From CALEUX01 sp037439945 (GTDB lineage Bacteria > Bacteroidota > Bacteroidia > Bacteroidales > Marinilabiliaceae): a stretch of DNA of 24,554 nt. Both the position numbers and the translations under genes were made by a program. The notes below the pieces were generated by a model. That model had not been told where the DNA came from. It was given only the letters and a program-made list of their open reading frames with translations, and made no database searches. Positions within the stretch are counted from its first letter, which is position 1; each line of letters begins with the position of its first letter. The DNA lies in the NCBI GenBank assembly GCA_037439945.1, contig JBBIVA010000045.1, positions 1-24,554 on the forward strand, in the 5' to 3' direction. Positions 1-8,036 of the stretch are shown here, one piece after another.

Positions 1-51
1 GATGTATATCGGGACTTCGCTTCGCTCGAATCCGGTCGCCGCCAATTTTAA
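1..51 (+). other. Possible 3' end of an upstream gene
   Basis: Frame 1 is open from the window edge to a TAA at 49-51 and would encode a 16-residue tail ending SGRRQF. A good terminator begins five bases later, which is what one expects after a gene end. The stretch is more GC-rich than the DNA after it. With only 16 codons this cannot be confirmed, and it may equally be non-coding. Confidence 0.2.
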
Positions 52-55
52 AAAT

Positions 56-90
56 GAGGGTGTCTTTAAAGTCCGAGACGCCCTCTTTTT
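56..90 (+). terminator. Rho-independent terminator
   Basis: GAGGGTGTCT (56-65) pairs with AGACGCCCTC (76-85) as a 10-bp stem with one G-T wobble and a 10-nt loop, followed by TTTTT and more A/T. It would end a transcript entering from the left edge of the window. Confidence 0.75.
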
Positions 91-491
91 ATTCGTACTC
101 CTATCCGAAAAGTTTTTCAAATATTCAATTCTAATAGTCTTTAAAAAACTTTGAGACAGCCTCTTTTTTTGTTTTGTTACAGTTATACGGAAAAATACAA
201 AATTGCTTCGCAACCTTTACTTATATTTATAATCATTGTATAATATGGTTCTGTTCTGGCAACTTTTTTTGCTGATGCACTTTCCTTCGGGAATTCTATT
301 CAATTAATGGTTTTATTTATTGAAACTGCTTATCTATTTCGGCCAATGTTGTAGCTGTAAGGTTTTGAAAATATTCGTATTGTCTTGATATTCTGTTTGA
401 GTCAAGTTCATGTAAACCAAAGCATGGCATATTTAACTTGATTGATGGTGATATACAGTTTGTTTAATTAATTGTTTAATAACCAGATATT
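91..491. other. Intergenic region, about 400 bases
   Basis: No convincing gene. At 139-168 lies a diverged partial copy of the 61-90 terminator: the loop and right arm resemble it and end in a seven-T run, but the left arm is lost. On the minus strand 317-430 there is a 37-codon reading frame (MPCFGLHELD... to ...AEIDKQFQ) whose C-terminal half reads like real protein. It has no recognised relative and could be a remnant of a longer gene. The region is AT-rich and looks like decayed DNA. Confidence 0.5.
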
Positions 492-933
492 ATGAAAATA
501 AATACACTTATATTTGGTACTGCCATCCTGTTGTTGCTCCTGTCAGCAGCGAGATGTGGTGGTGATGAAAAGGATGATATTATAGAAACAATAATCAGGC
601 CGGTATCTACCAATGAGGAGATTACATCTTTTTTTTGTAGAACACCTCCCTTCTCCTGCAATGAGCAAATAGGATTGTTTTTTTGTTGACAACAATGAGG
701 ATACGTATTATTTAGTTAATAGCATGAAACAATTCCGACAACTTGCGTCTTGTTCTGAACTGCCGGAAATAGATTTCAGATCATATTCGCTTATCATAGG
801 GCAGAAAACAGTACCTAACTCATTTTATACCATCATGAAACAGGAAATTGTTGAATATTCAGGATTAAACCTGAATATTGTTTTAAGCTTAGGAGAAAAC
901 CACTATCCTTCATTTAGCACCTTGTATTATTAG
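492..933 (+). pseudogene. Small lipoprotein-like gene, frameshifted
   Basis: The first part (492-689) encodes a Lys-containing start, a hydrophobic segment of about 15 residues and a Cys at residue 22 followed by GGDEKDD. This resembles a Bacteroidota lipoprotein signal with acidic surface-export residues, although Arg at -1 of the Cys is unusual for a lipobox. The frame stops at TGA 687-689, directly after a seven-T run (678-684). Dropping one T joins it to the second part (724-933) through a sensible linker, FFVDNNEDTYYLVNS, giving one protein of about 147 residues that contains PEIDFRSYSLIIG. The TAG at 931-933 may be a second lesion, since the frame continues as GIYPKLSSKKKLNINF. Function unknown. 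A sequencing error in the T run or slippage on it are alternatives to true decay. Confidence 0.6.
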
Positions 934-990
934 GGTATTTACCCTAAATTATCGAGTAAAAAGAAGCTGAATATTAACTTTATATTATCA

Positions 991-3132
991 ATGCAAATGA
1001 GAAATTGCATTTTTGTTATCGTATTTTTCTTATTTATTTTTCAATTTTTTTTATCTCAGCAAAGAGAAAGAAAAGGGGAAATTAAAAGAGTAAAAGACTC
1101 TGTTTTTGTCAGTATAGATGAGAAATTATACGTTGCAAACCCAGAGGTGGTGACAGTTAAGTTAAAGCCCGACACGGAAAAAAGCAAAGCAGGTTTCGAA
1201 GCTTTGCGCCAGAATCAATTGGGATATATTGATATTACAGTACCTGATAGTTTAGATTTGGAAGATTATGTTGCACAGTTGGAAAAGACTGGTTACTATT
1301 AGGTTATTGAGTACAACAGTTTCGGAGAATATTGTTTCATTCCTAATGACACGTGTAGGGTGAACCAATGGTATCTTAGTAACAAAAATGCTTATTCTGC
1401 GTGGGATATCTCTATGGGAACACTGGAGGTGATTGTTGCAGTACTTGATTCTGGTACGGACTGGACGCATCAGGATATTGGTATGGGAGCAAATACTTAC
1501 CAGAGCATATATCTGAACCCTAACGAAGATGTATGGCAAAACGTTAATAACCCTCAAACAGGCAATGGCGTTGACGATGATAATAACGGGTTTATTGATG
1601 ACTGGAAAGGATGGAATTTCTATGGTAACAATAATGATGTTCGTACAACTAACGGTCACGGAACCAGGGTTGCAGGTATTATTGCTGGTGGAAACAACAG
1701 CCAAGGAGCCAGAATTATGCCTGTTTGCGTTGGCGTAAATGCACCCGACGGTGCTATATTAGAAGATGCAATTATATATGCTGTTAATAGCGGGGCACGA
1801 ATCATACAATTAAGTTTAACTGTTGCTAGAACAAATGCTATTGATGCTGCCATTGCATTTGCTATTGCAAATGATGTAGTAATAGTATGTGCATCTGGAA
1901 ATAATCATGGCATAACGGTTAATTACCCTGCTTCCGACCAAAATATTATTGCCGTTGGTGCAACAACCCAGAATAATACCCTTGCAGGTTTTTCTAATTA
2001 TGGTTTGGATCTTGATGTCGTTGCTCCACGTGTTGACATTTTAAGTACAACACTGAACAACGAATACAATATTAAGGACGGAACTTCTTTTGCGGCTCCC
2101 CAAGTATCCGCCGTTGCAGCCCTCATCCTCTCCGTCAATCCATGCCTCACGCAAAGCGAAGTCCGATACATCATTGAAAGCACTGCTCAGAAAGTAGGAG
2201 GTTATTCGTATACCAACACATCTGGTCGGCCCAACGGCATCTGTGATAGCCAGATGGGTTACGGTTTAGTAGATGCTTATGCCGCCTTGCAAGCGGCGGA
2301 GTCATACATCACCGGCCCCACCACCGTCTGCTCCACCGGCGCCACCTTCACCATCAACAACCTGTCCGCATCGGTTAGCTCAATAATCTGGACTCATGGG
2401 CCAAACCTAAGCATTTCATCAGGCCAGAATAGTGCGAATTGCACCTTTTTAGCCACCGGGAATGGTGCCAGCTGGGTTAGGGCTAACCTGGTTACTGATT
2501 GAGGGGATATTGAAATACCACGACAAAATGTATATGCAAGAATTCCTATAAATAATGGTATTTCCTTTGGAGCATTTTTTTCACCACCCCCGTTTCATAA
2601 TCAAGTGCTATGAAATCAGGATGTGACTATTGGAGCTATCGAGAATTCAAATTCCGCTTTGCAGAATGTAACAGGATACGAGTGGCAATTTTGGACTTCC
2701 CCATCCTGAGAACCATATATAAAAAACTATCAAACGTACAACGGTAATATAAAAGGAGCATTTGTTATTAATTTACCTTCTGGTGCGAATTCATCTCAAA
2801 CAATTGTTGTTAATGCTGTAAACTCATGCGGTTATAGCTTTGTTTCGTCAGAAGAAACTCCTTTTTATGCTGTTAGCAATTATACTCTTTCTCTTTCACC
2901 TAATCCCGTTAACGGCATTTTAACAGTGGAAATAAAAAATAATGAAAAAGAAAATCTTGCCACTGATTGGGTTCTTGAGATATATGATCATAGTCAGCGA
3001 TTAATCACTCGCCAGGGTAATATTAGGAGCAATAAGCTCACCCTGAACACCTCGGGTTGGGAAAAGGGTGTTTATATTGCGACTGTATCAATCAACAACG
3101 TCACCTTCAGTGAAAAGCTGATTGTTAAATAA
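991..3132 (+). pseudogene. S8 (subtilisin-like) secreted peptidase with T9SS sorting domain, broken
   Basis: One frame runs through 713 codons but is cut by TAG at 1300-1302 and TGA at 2500-2502, 2611-2613 and 2707-2709. In order it has a signal peptide (hydrophobic stretch FVIVFFLFIFQFFL), a prodomain-like part, and an S8 catalytic domain with all three catalytic motifs intact: Asp in LDSGTD (codon 1447), His in NGHGTR (codon 1657) and Ser in GTSFAAP (codon 2086). Next come an Ig/PKD-like segment (from about 2310) and a C-terminal type A sorting domain starting near SLSPNPVNG and ending EKLIVK. The intact protein would have been exported by Sec, moved across the outer membrane by the type IX system and anchored or released at the surface. 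At least two stops sit where glycine or cysteine would be natural (SPS-stop-EPY, VTD-stop-GDI). Other genes here end in TGA, so recoding of TGA is unlikely. Confidence 0.85.
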
Positions 3133-3153
3133 ATAGTTGCCTGTAAAACAACC

Positions 3154-3196
3154 TAATAAAAGAGGGCTTCACTCAAAGCGAAGCCCTCTTTATTAA
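3154..3196. terminator. Bidirectional terminator between peptidase remnant and fabD
   Basis: AGAGGGCTTC (3161-3170) and GAAGCCCTCT (3180-3189) form a perfect 10-bp stem with a 9-nt loop. A-rich sequence before it and T-rich sequence after it give a T tract on either strand, so it can stop both converging transcripts. Confidence 0.85.
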
Positions 3197-3211
3197 ATAT
3201 TCAAGTTATAA

Positions 3212-4102
3212 TTACCCCTGATAAGCACCGATACTTTCAGCTTCCACCTGGCGGTCAATCTTCTTAATTAATCCTTGCAAAACTTTACCCGGACCAATTT
3301 CTACAAACGAAGTAGCCCCATCGGCCAACATATTCTGAACGGTCTGGGTCCATCTTACCGGAGCGGTAAGTTGGGCAATCAGGTTTTCCTTAATTTCTGC
3401 CGGATTGGTAAATGGTTTGGCATTCACATTCTGATAAATGGCGCAAACAGGCTCAACAATAACAGTGTTTTTAATAGCTTCAGCTAATTCGGCACGGGCA
3501 GGTTCAATTAATGGCGAATGAAAAGCTCCTCCCACCGATAGTTTTAAGGCACGCTTGGCGCCTTTTTCTGTAAGTTTTTCACAAGCTTTGTCGATACCGG
3601 CAAACGAACCTGATATAACAAGTTGTCCCGGGCAATTATAATTGGCTGCAACCACAACATCATCAATCGATGCGCAAACTTCTTCTACAATCTCATCATC
3701 CAAACCAACAATGGCTGCCATGGTTGATGGTTCAGCTTCACAAGCCTTTTGCATTGCCATAGCCCTTTGTGAAACCAGTTTTAACCCATCTTCAAACGAA
3801 AGTGCCCCGGCAGCTACCAAAGCAGAGAATTCGCCCAAAGAGTGTCCGGCAACCATTTCAGGTTTAAATTTTTCGCCCAATGTTTTGGCTAAGATAACCG
3901 AGTTTAGAAATATTGCAGGTTGTGTAACTTTAGTTTGGCGAAGGTCTTCTTCGGAGCCATTAAACATAAGGTCTGTAATATTAAAACCTAGAATTTTATT
4001 TGCTGACTCAAATAGTGCCCTCGCAACAGGAGAGTTGTCAAATAAATCTTTCCCCATACCCGGATATTGTGCTCCCTGTCCCGGAAAAACATATGCTTTC
4101 AT
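3212..4102 (-). CDS. fabD: Malonyl-CoA:ACP transacylase
   Basis: Cytoplasmic enzyme that moves malonyl from CoA to acyl carrier protein, supplying the extender unit for type II fatty acid synthesis. The 296-residue length is normal. It begins with FPGQGAQYPGMG, has the nucleophile Ser88 in GHSLGEF, the substrate-carboxylate Arg113 in QRAMAM and the catalytic His195 in GGAFHSP, and keeps the late GPGKVL motif. I chose ATG 4102 because the family starts with MKAYVFPGQG; an in-frame ATG at 4144 would add 14 residues with no family match. It stands alone on the minus strand, convergent with the peptidase remnant and divergent from rpsL, with no other fab genes beside it. Confidence 0.97.
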   Translation of the reverse strand: MKAYVFPGQGAQYPGMGKDLFDNSPVARALFESANKILGFNITDLMFNGSEEDLRQTKVTQPAIFLNSVILAKTLGEKFKPEMVAGHSLGEFSALVAAGALSFEDGLKLVSQRAMAMQKACEAEPSTMAAIVGLDDEIVEEVCASIDDVVVAANYNCPGQLVISGSFAGIDKACEKLTEKGAKRALKLSVGGAFHSPLIEPARAELAEAIKNTVIVEPVCAIYQNVNAKPFTNPAEIKENLIAQLTAPVRWTQTVQNMLADGATSFVEIGPGKVLQGLIKKIDRQVEAESIGAYQG

Positions 4103-4562
4103 CCTTAATTGATTTTTAAAAATAAGATCGGAAGTAATTCGCATGATGAATTTAAATCCCCGTTAGTGTTAAACGAACCATGCTCGTTTTATAATAATGA
4201 ATTTCGGATTATCAAATTTTTATTCCAAATAATTATTGATGATTCTTGATCTTTTAATCAATAGTACCTCGAAAAAGTATTTTTTACTTTGGACGAAAAC
4301 AACTTTATTTTTTAAAAAACTTACCCGTTGTATATCCATAATTTATAATAATTACGAATAAAATTTGTGAAATACACTTTGGGCCTTATAAAAAGAGTTC
4401 GTTCCCGTCCAAAAAACCTACCAGATCTTTAATGGATTTTAAAACTCTTAACAGACTTCACAATTACTCAATAAATAAATATAAATACTTAAAAAACACC
4501 CATTTTTAATTGATATAAGTTTTGAAATTAAATTAAAAATATTTCCTTTTTTACACCCCCGA

Positions 4563-4570
4563 CAAATATA
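4563..4570 (-). promoter_or_regulatory. Candidate minus-strand promoter -7 element
   Basis: On the minus strand this reads TATATTTG, an exact match to the Bacteroidota -7 consensus TAnnTTTG, followed by TCGGGGG. I see no clear -33 TTTG at the expected 19-nt spacing. If used for fabD it would leave an mRNA leader of about 450 nt, so the assignment is weak. Confidence 0.3.
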
Positions 4571-4759
4571 TATATTAATTCTATATTTAATTAAGCAGAT
4601 AGATATCTATAGAAAATTGCAGTCATGGTATATTGCCCTTTTTAGTTAAATGAAAGTTTTAAATAGTAGTTTTTTAGAGATTAAAATTGGTTTTTCAGTT
4701 GTAATTACTTTAATAATTTTCGGTTATTAAAAAAATATATATCAAAAGGTCTCTTACTA

Positions 4760-4790
4760 TTTCTTTTTTATTTATTAATTAGTACTTTTG
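4760..4790 (+). promoter_or_regulatory. Candidate distal promoter (P1) of the ribosomal run
   Basis: TACTTTTG at 4783-4790 matches the TAnnTTTG -7 consensus and is followed by CCCCGC. The -33 position 19 nt upstream is TTTC (4760-4763), one base from TTTG. A transcript would start near 4797, about 115 nt before rpsL. Confidence 0.45.
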
Positions 4791-4818
4791 CCCCGCTTTT
4801 TATCAGTAGGTATGAAAA

Positions 4819-4848
4819 TATTTGAAAATCAGTATGGTTTTTCAAATA
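4819..4848 (+). repeat. Inverted repeat over the proximal rpsL promoter
   Basis: TATTTGAAAA (4819-4828) and TTTTCAAATA (4839-4848) are perfect 10-bp arms with a 10-nt centre. The repeat overlaps the -33 region of P2. It would also be a hairpin in the leader of any P1 transcript. It may be an operator or an RNA structure. Confidence 0.5.
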
Positions 4849-4863
4849 AAAAGAATACCTTTG
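4833..4863 (+). promoter_or_regulatory. Candidate proximal promoter (P2) of the ribosomal run
   Basis: TACCTTTG at 4856-4863 is an exact TAnnTTTG -7 element, with TATG (one base from TTTG) exactly 19 nt upstream at 4833-4836. Transcription would start near 4870, giving a leader of about 40 nt before rpsL. This is the better of the two promoter candidates. Confidence 0.55.
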
Positions 4864-4910
4864 CAACCCCGTTTATGGATAGTTATTAAAGTTTTAAATA
4901 TAAAGTTGAT

Positions 4911-5291
4911 ATGCCAACAATTCAGCAATTAGTAAGAAAAGGACGTAACAAGCTGGTTGACAAGAGTAAATCTCCTGCATTGGATTCTTGCCCACAAAGA
5001 CGTGGGGTATGTGTTAGGGTTTATACTACAACTCCCAAAAAGCCAAATTCTGCCATGCGTAAAGTAGCCAGGGTTCGTCTTACAAATGGGAAAGAGGTAA
5101 ATGCCTATATCCCCGGAGAAGGCCATAATTTACAGGAACACTCTATAGTACTTGTACGTGGAGGTAGGGTAAAAGATCTTCCGGGAGTACGCTACCACCT
5201 GGTAAGAGGAGCCCTTGATGCTTCTGGTGTTGATGGTCGTACACAACGCCGTTCAAAATACGGTACAAAACGTCCAAAAGTTAAAAAATAA
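4911..5291 (+). CDS. rpsL: 30S ribosomal protein S12 (uS12)
   Basis: First gene of the run. S12 sits at the decoding centre of the 30S subunit and helps control accuracy. The 126-residue protein keeps the conserved TTPKKPNSAMRK and GGRVKDLPGVRYH loops. Lys43 and Lys88, the positions of classic streptomycin-resistance changes, are lysine, so the allele looks streptomycin-sensitive. Asp89, methylthiolated in many bacteria, is present. It starts at ATG with A/T-rich sequence upstream and no Shine-Dalgarno sequence. A 108-nt structured spacer separates it from rpsG. Confidence 0.99.
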   Translation: MPTIQQLVRKGRNKLVDKSKSPALDSCPQRRGVCVRVYTTTPKKPNSAMRKVARVRLTNGKEVNAYIPGEGHNLQEHSIVLVRGGRVKDLPGVRYHLVRGALDASGVDGRTQRRSKYGTKRPKVKK

Positions 5292-5399
5292 CAAATTAAA
5301 AGGTTTTGTTTATTGGTTCGTGTTTAGGTTGAGTAAATGGATTAATCCATTGAAGAGTCAAATACAGCCAGTAAGTTGAAAAACTAATAAACAAAAAAA
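5292..5399 (+). promoter_or_regulatory. Candidate S7 autoregulatory structure before rpsG
   Basis: The spacer can fold as one nested element. TTTTGTTTATTGGTT (5304-5318) pairs with AACTAATAAACAAAA (5382-5396) over 15 bp with one G-U wobble. Inside, GTGTTT (5320-5325) pairs with AAATAC (5360-5365). The tip is the perfect 16-bp palindrome AATGGATTAATCCATT (5336-5351). The outer stem ends 3 nt before the rpsG ATG. In E. coli, S7 represses str operon translation by binding the S12-S7 intercistronic RNA, so the position fits; the S7-binding role here is inference. Confidence 0.5.
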
Positions 5400-5876
5400 A
5401 TGAGAAAAAGTAAACCAAAAAAGCGGGTTTTGTTACCCGACCCAAAGTTTAACGATACTTTGGTAACACAATTTGTAAATAATTTGATGTTTGATGGCAA
5501 AAAATCAATTGCATATCAAATTTTTTACAATGCATTAGATATCATCAACGATAAAGCTGAAAAAGATGGAAAATCAGCTTTGGAGATGTGGAAAAAAGCC
5601 ATTGAAAATGTTACTCCATCTGTTGAAGTAAAAAGCCGTCGTGTTGGCGGTGCCACTTTTCAGGTTCCCACCGAAATTCGTCCCGAGCGTAAAGTTTCTT
5701 ACAGCATGAAGAATTTGATTCTGTTTGCCCGTAAAAGAAACGGAAAATCAATGGCCGATAAATTGGCTGCTGAAATAGTTGCTGCATTTAACCTTGAAGG
5801 TGGTGCATACAAGAAAAAAGAAGATATGCACAAAATGGCAGAAGCTAACCGTGCGTTTGCCCACTTTAGGTTTTGA
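5400..5876 (+). CDS. rpsG: 30S ribosomal protein S7 (uS7)
   Basis: S7 is a primary 16S rRNA binder that nucleates assembly of the 30S head and lies at the E-site mRNA exit. The 158-residue length is normal. It has the basic start RKSKPKKR, the VEVKSRRVGGATFQVPTE beta-hairpin region and a C-terminal helix ending in NRAFAHFRF. The start codon lies directly after an A-rich tract that belongs to the right arm of a long predicted stem. It ends in TGA, showing that TGA is a true stop in this genome. fusA follows after 26 nt. Confidence 0.99.
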   Translation: MRKSKPKKRVLLPDPKFNDTLVTQFVNNLMFDGKKSIAYQIFYNALDIINDKAEKDGKSALEMWKKAIENVTPSVEVKSRRVGGATFQVPTEIRPERKVSYSMKNLILFARKRNGKSMADKLAAEIVAAFNLEGGAYKKKEDMHKMAEANRAFAHFRF

Positions 5877-5902
5877 CAAATTTTATTGACAGTTAGATTA
5901 GG

Positions 5903-8014
5903 ATGGGAAAAGCAGAATTAAAATATACAAGGAATATAGGTATTATGGCCCACATCGATGCCGGAAAAACTACAACTTCTGAAAGGATTTTGTACTACAC
6001 CGGTATTACGCACAAAATTGGCGAAGTGCACGATGGAGCTGCCACGATGGACTGGATGGAGCAGGAGCAGGAAAGAGGTATTACAATTACATCAGCTGCC
6101 ATAACAACCCAGTGGAAATACAATAATGATGAATACAAAATTAATATAATTGATACTCCCGGGCACGTTGATTTCACTGTTGAAGTTGAACGCTCCTTAC
6201 GTGTTTTGGATGGTGCTGTTGCCCTGTTTTGTGCTGTTGGCGGAGTGGAGCCACAGTCAGAAACTGTTTGGAGACAAGCTAACAAGTACGCAGTACCCCG
6301 ATTAGGTTTTGTTAATAAAATGGACAGATCTGGCGCGAATTATTATGACGTGCTACGCCAAATCAGAGAAGTACTTGGTGCAAATCCAATACCAATTACA
6401 ATACCAATTGGGGTTGAAGAAACTTTCAGAGGAGTAGTTGACCTTATAGAGAACAAAGCCGTAATTTGGTATGAAGACGACGTGATGGGCGTACGTTACG
6501 AAATGGAAGATGTTCCTGCTGATATGGTAGAAGAAGTAAATGAGTGGAGAGGAAAGCTTATTGAGGCCGTTGCAGAATACGATGATGAGTTAATGGAGAA
6601 GTTTTTTGATGATCCGGATTCAATCACACATGAACACTTAATTTCAGTAATCAGACAAGCAACCATAGATATGAAAGTAGTTCCCATGATGTGTGGGTCT
6701 GCTTTTAAGAATAAAGGAATTCAGCGTCTGTTGGATGGTATAATCAGATTTTTACCCGCACCACTCGATATACCTAAGGTTATAGGAACTAATCCTGAGA
6801 CTGGAAAACAAGAAAGTCGCGAACCTGATGAAGACCAACCACTTACTGCTCTCGCATTTAAAATTGCAACAGATCCATTTGTAGGTAGGCTGGCTTTTAT
6901 GAGAGTGTATTCAGGAAAAATTGAATCAGGTTCTTATGTTTGGAATTCCAGAACTGAAAAAAAAGAACGGATTTCTCGCCTGTTTCAAATGAAATCCAAC
7001 AAACAATTGCCACGAGAAGTGATTTCGGCTGGCGATATTTGTGCAGGTGTAGGTTTTAAGGATATTCGCACAGGTGATACCTTATGTGATGAGAAACACC
7101 CCTTGGTATTAGAATCAATGGATTTCCCTGAACCGGTTATTGGAATATCAGTTGAACCTAAGAGTCAGAAAGATATTGACAAATTGTCTAACGGGTTAAG
7201 TAAACTTGCCGAAGAAGATCCAACTTTTAAAGTTCATACCGATCAAGATAGCGGACAAACAGTTATTAGCGGTATGGGAGAATTGCACCTCGAAATAATT
7301 ATCGACCGCTTAAGAAGAGAGTTTAAAGTAGAGTGTAACCAGGGTCGCCCACAGGTTGCTTATAAAGAAAGCATCACCAAAAAAATAGAACATCGCGAAG
7401 TATTTAAAAAGCAAACTGGTGGTAGAGGTAAATTTGCAGATATTATTGTTAGTGTTGGTCCTATTGACGAAGGTCAAACAGGATTGCAGTTTATCGACCA
7501 GGTTAAAGGAGGAAATATACCTCGTGAATATATCCCATCTGTTCAAAAGGGATTTGAAAAAGCCATGCAAAACGGAGTCCTTGCCGGATTTTCAGTGGAA
7601 AACTTAAAAGTAGAACTTTTAGATGGTTCATTTCACCCTGTTGACTCAGACTCCCTCTCATTTGAGATATGTGCAAGACAAGCATTCAGAGAAGCTTGCG
7701 CCAAAGCCAAACCTGCTTTGTTAGAGCCAATTATGCGTGTTGAAGTTGTAACCCCCGAAGAATATATGGGAGACATAATCGGAGATTTTAATAAAAGGCG
7801 TGGTCAGGTTGAAGGAATGGAATCAAAATCAGGGGCTCGCGTTGTTAAAGCCAGGGTTCCTTTAGCCGAAATGTTTGGGTACGTCACAGCCCTTAGAACC
7901 ATATCTTCAGGACGAGCAACTTCATCAATGGAATTTTCTCATTATGAAGAAGTTTCAAAATCTATAGCTATGGAGGTGGTTAAAGAAGCCAAAGGTAAAG
8001 TTGAATTATTGTAA
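5903..8014 (+). CDS. fusA: Elongation factor G
   Basis: Translational GTPase that drives tRNA-mRNA translocation and, with RRF, ribosome recycling. At 703 residues it is full length. GTPase motifs are intact: G1 AHIDAGKT (16-23), RGITI in switch I (59-63), G3 DTPGH (84-88), G4 NKMD (138-141) and a CGSAF G5. Domains II to V follow, with GMGELHLEI in domain III and GDFNKRRGQVEGM in domain V. In E. coli tuf follows fusA, but here the next gene is rpsJ 22 nt downstream, so the str and S10 operons are fused. Bacteroidota often carry a second EF-G elsewhere; the position in the str cluster supports this as the housekeeping copy. Confidence 0.99.
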   Translation: MGKAELKYTRNIGIMAHIDAGKTTTSERILYYTGITHKIGEVHDGAATMDWMEQEQERGITITSAAITTQWKYNNDEYKINIIDTPGHVDFTVEVERSLRVLDGAVALFCAVGGVEPQSETVWRQANKYAVPRLGFVNKMDRSGANYYDVLRQIREVLGANPIPITIPIGVEETFRGVVDLIENKAVIWYEDDVMGVRYEMEDVPADMVEEVNEWRGKLIEAVAEYDDELMEKFFDDPDSITHEHLISVIRQATIDMKVVPMMCGSAFKNKGIQRLLDGIIRFLPAPLDIPKVIGTNPETGKQESREPDEDQPLTALAFKIATDPFVGRLAFMRVYSGKIESGSYVWNSRTEKKERISRLFQMKSNKQLPREVISAGDICAGVGFKDIRTGDTLCDEKHPLVLESMDFPEPVIGISVEPKSQKDIDKLSNGLSKLAEEDPTFKVHTDQDSGQTVISGMGELHLEIIIDRLRREFKVECNQGRPQVAYKESITKKIEHREVFKKQTGGRGKFADIIVSVGPIDEGQTGLQFIDQVKGGNIPREYIPSVQKGFEKAMQNGVLAGFSVENLKVELLDGSFHPVDSDSLSFEICARQAFREACAKAKPALLEPIMRVEVVTPEEYMGDIIGDFNKRRGQVEGMESKSGARVVKARVPLAEMFGYVTALRTISSGRATSSMEFSHYEEVSKSIAMEVVKEAKGKVELL

Positions 8015-8036
8015 GAAATTGTTTGCATAAACAACT

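Larger units (their letters stand above)
4103..4910. other. Long divergent intergenic region between fabD and rpsL
   Basis: About 0.8 kb of very AT-rich DNA with no plausible gene on either strand. Its right end carries two promoter candidates for the ribosomal run and an inverted repeat between them, and position 4563-4570 carries a minus-strand -7 match. From about 4145 to 4560 I see no structure that I can interpret; a small RNA cannot be excluded by eye. Confidence 0.6.

Noticed and set aside
10..35. tRNA-like 3' end (CTCGAATCC ... CCGCCA)
   Set aside because: The T-stem cannot form with the bases before the CGAAT loop, the T54 position is C, and no acceptor partner is visible at the window edge.
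1252..1704. 150-codon open frame on the minus strand opposite the peptidase
   Set aside because: It is antisense to the S8 catalytic domain, has no recognisable motif and no start context. The coding sense is clear from the plus strand.
2611..2709. TGA codons in the peptidase frame as selenocysteine or recoded sense codons
   Set aside because: TGA is the real stop of rpsG, rpsJ and rplP here, no SECIS-like hairpin is evident, and a TAG also interrupts the same frame.
3642..4112. 156-codon open frame on the plus strand opposite fabD
   Set aside because: It is a shadow of fabD, whose active-site motifs prove the minus strand is coding.
4142..4144. Upstream start for fabD
   Set aside because: It would add 14 residues (MRITSDLIFKNQLR) that match nothing in the family; MKAYVFPGQG is the normal start.
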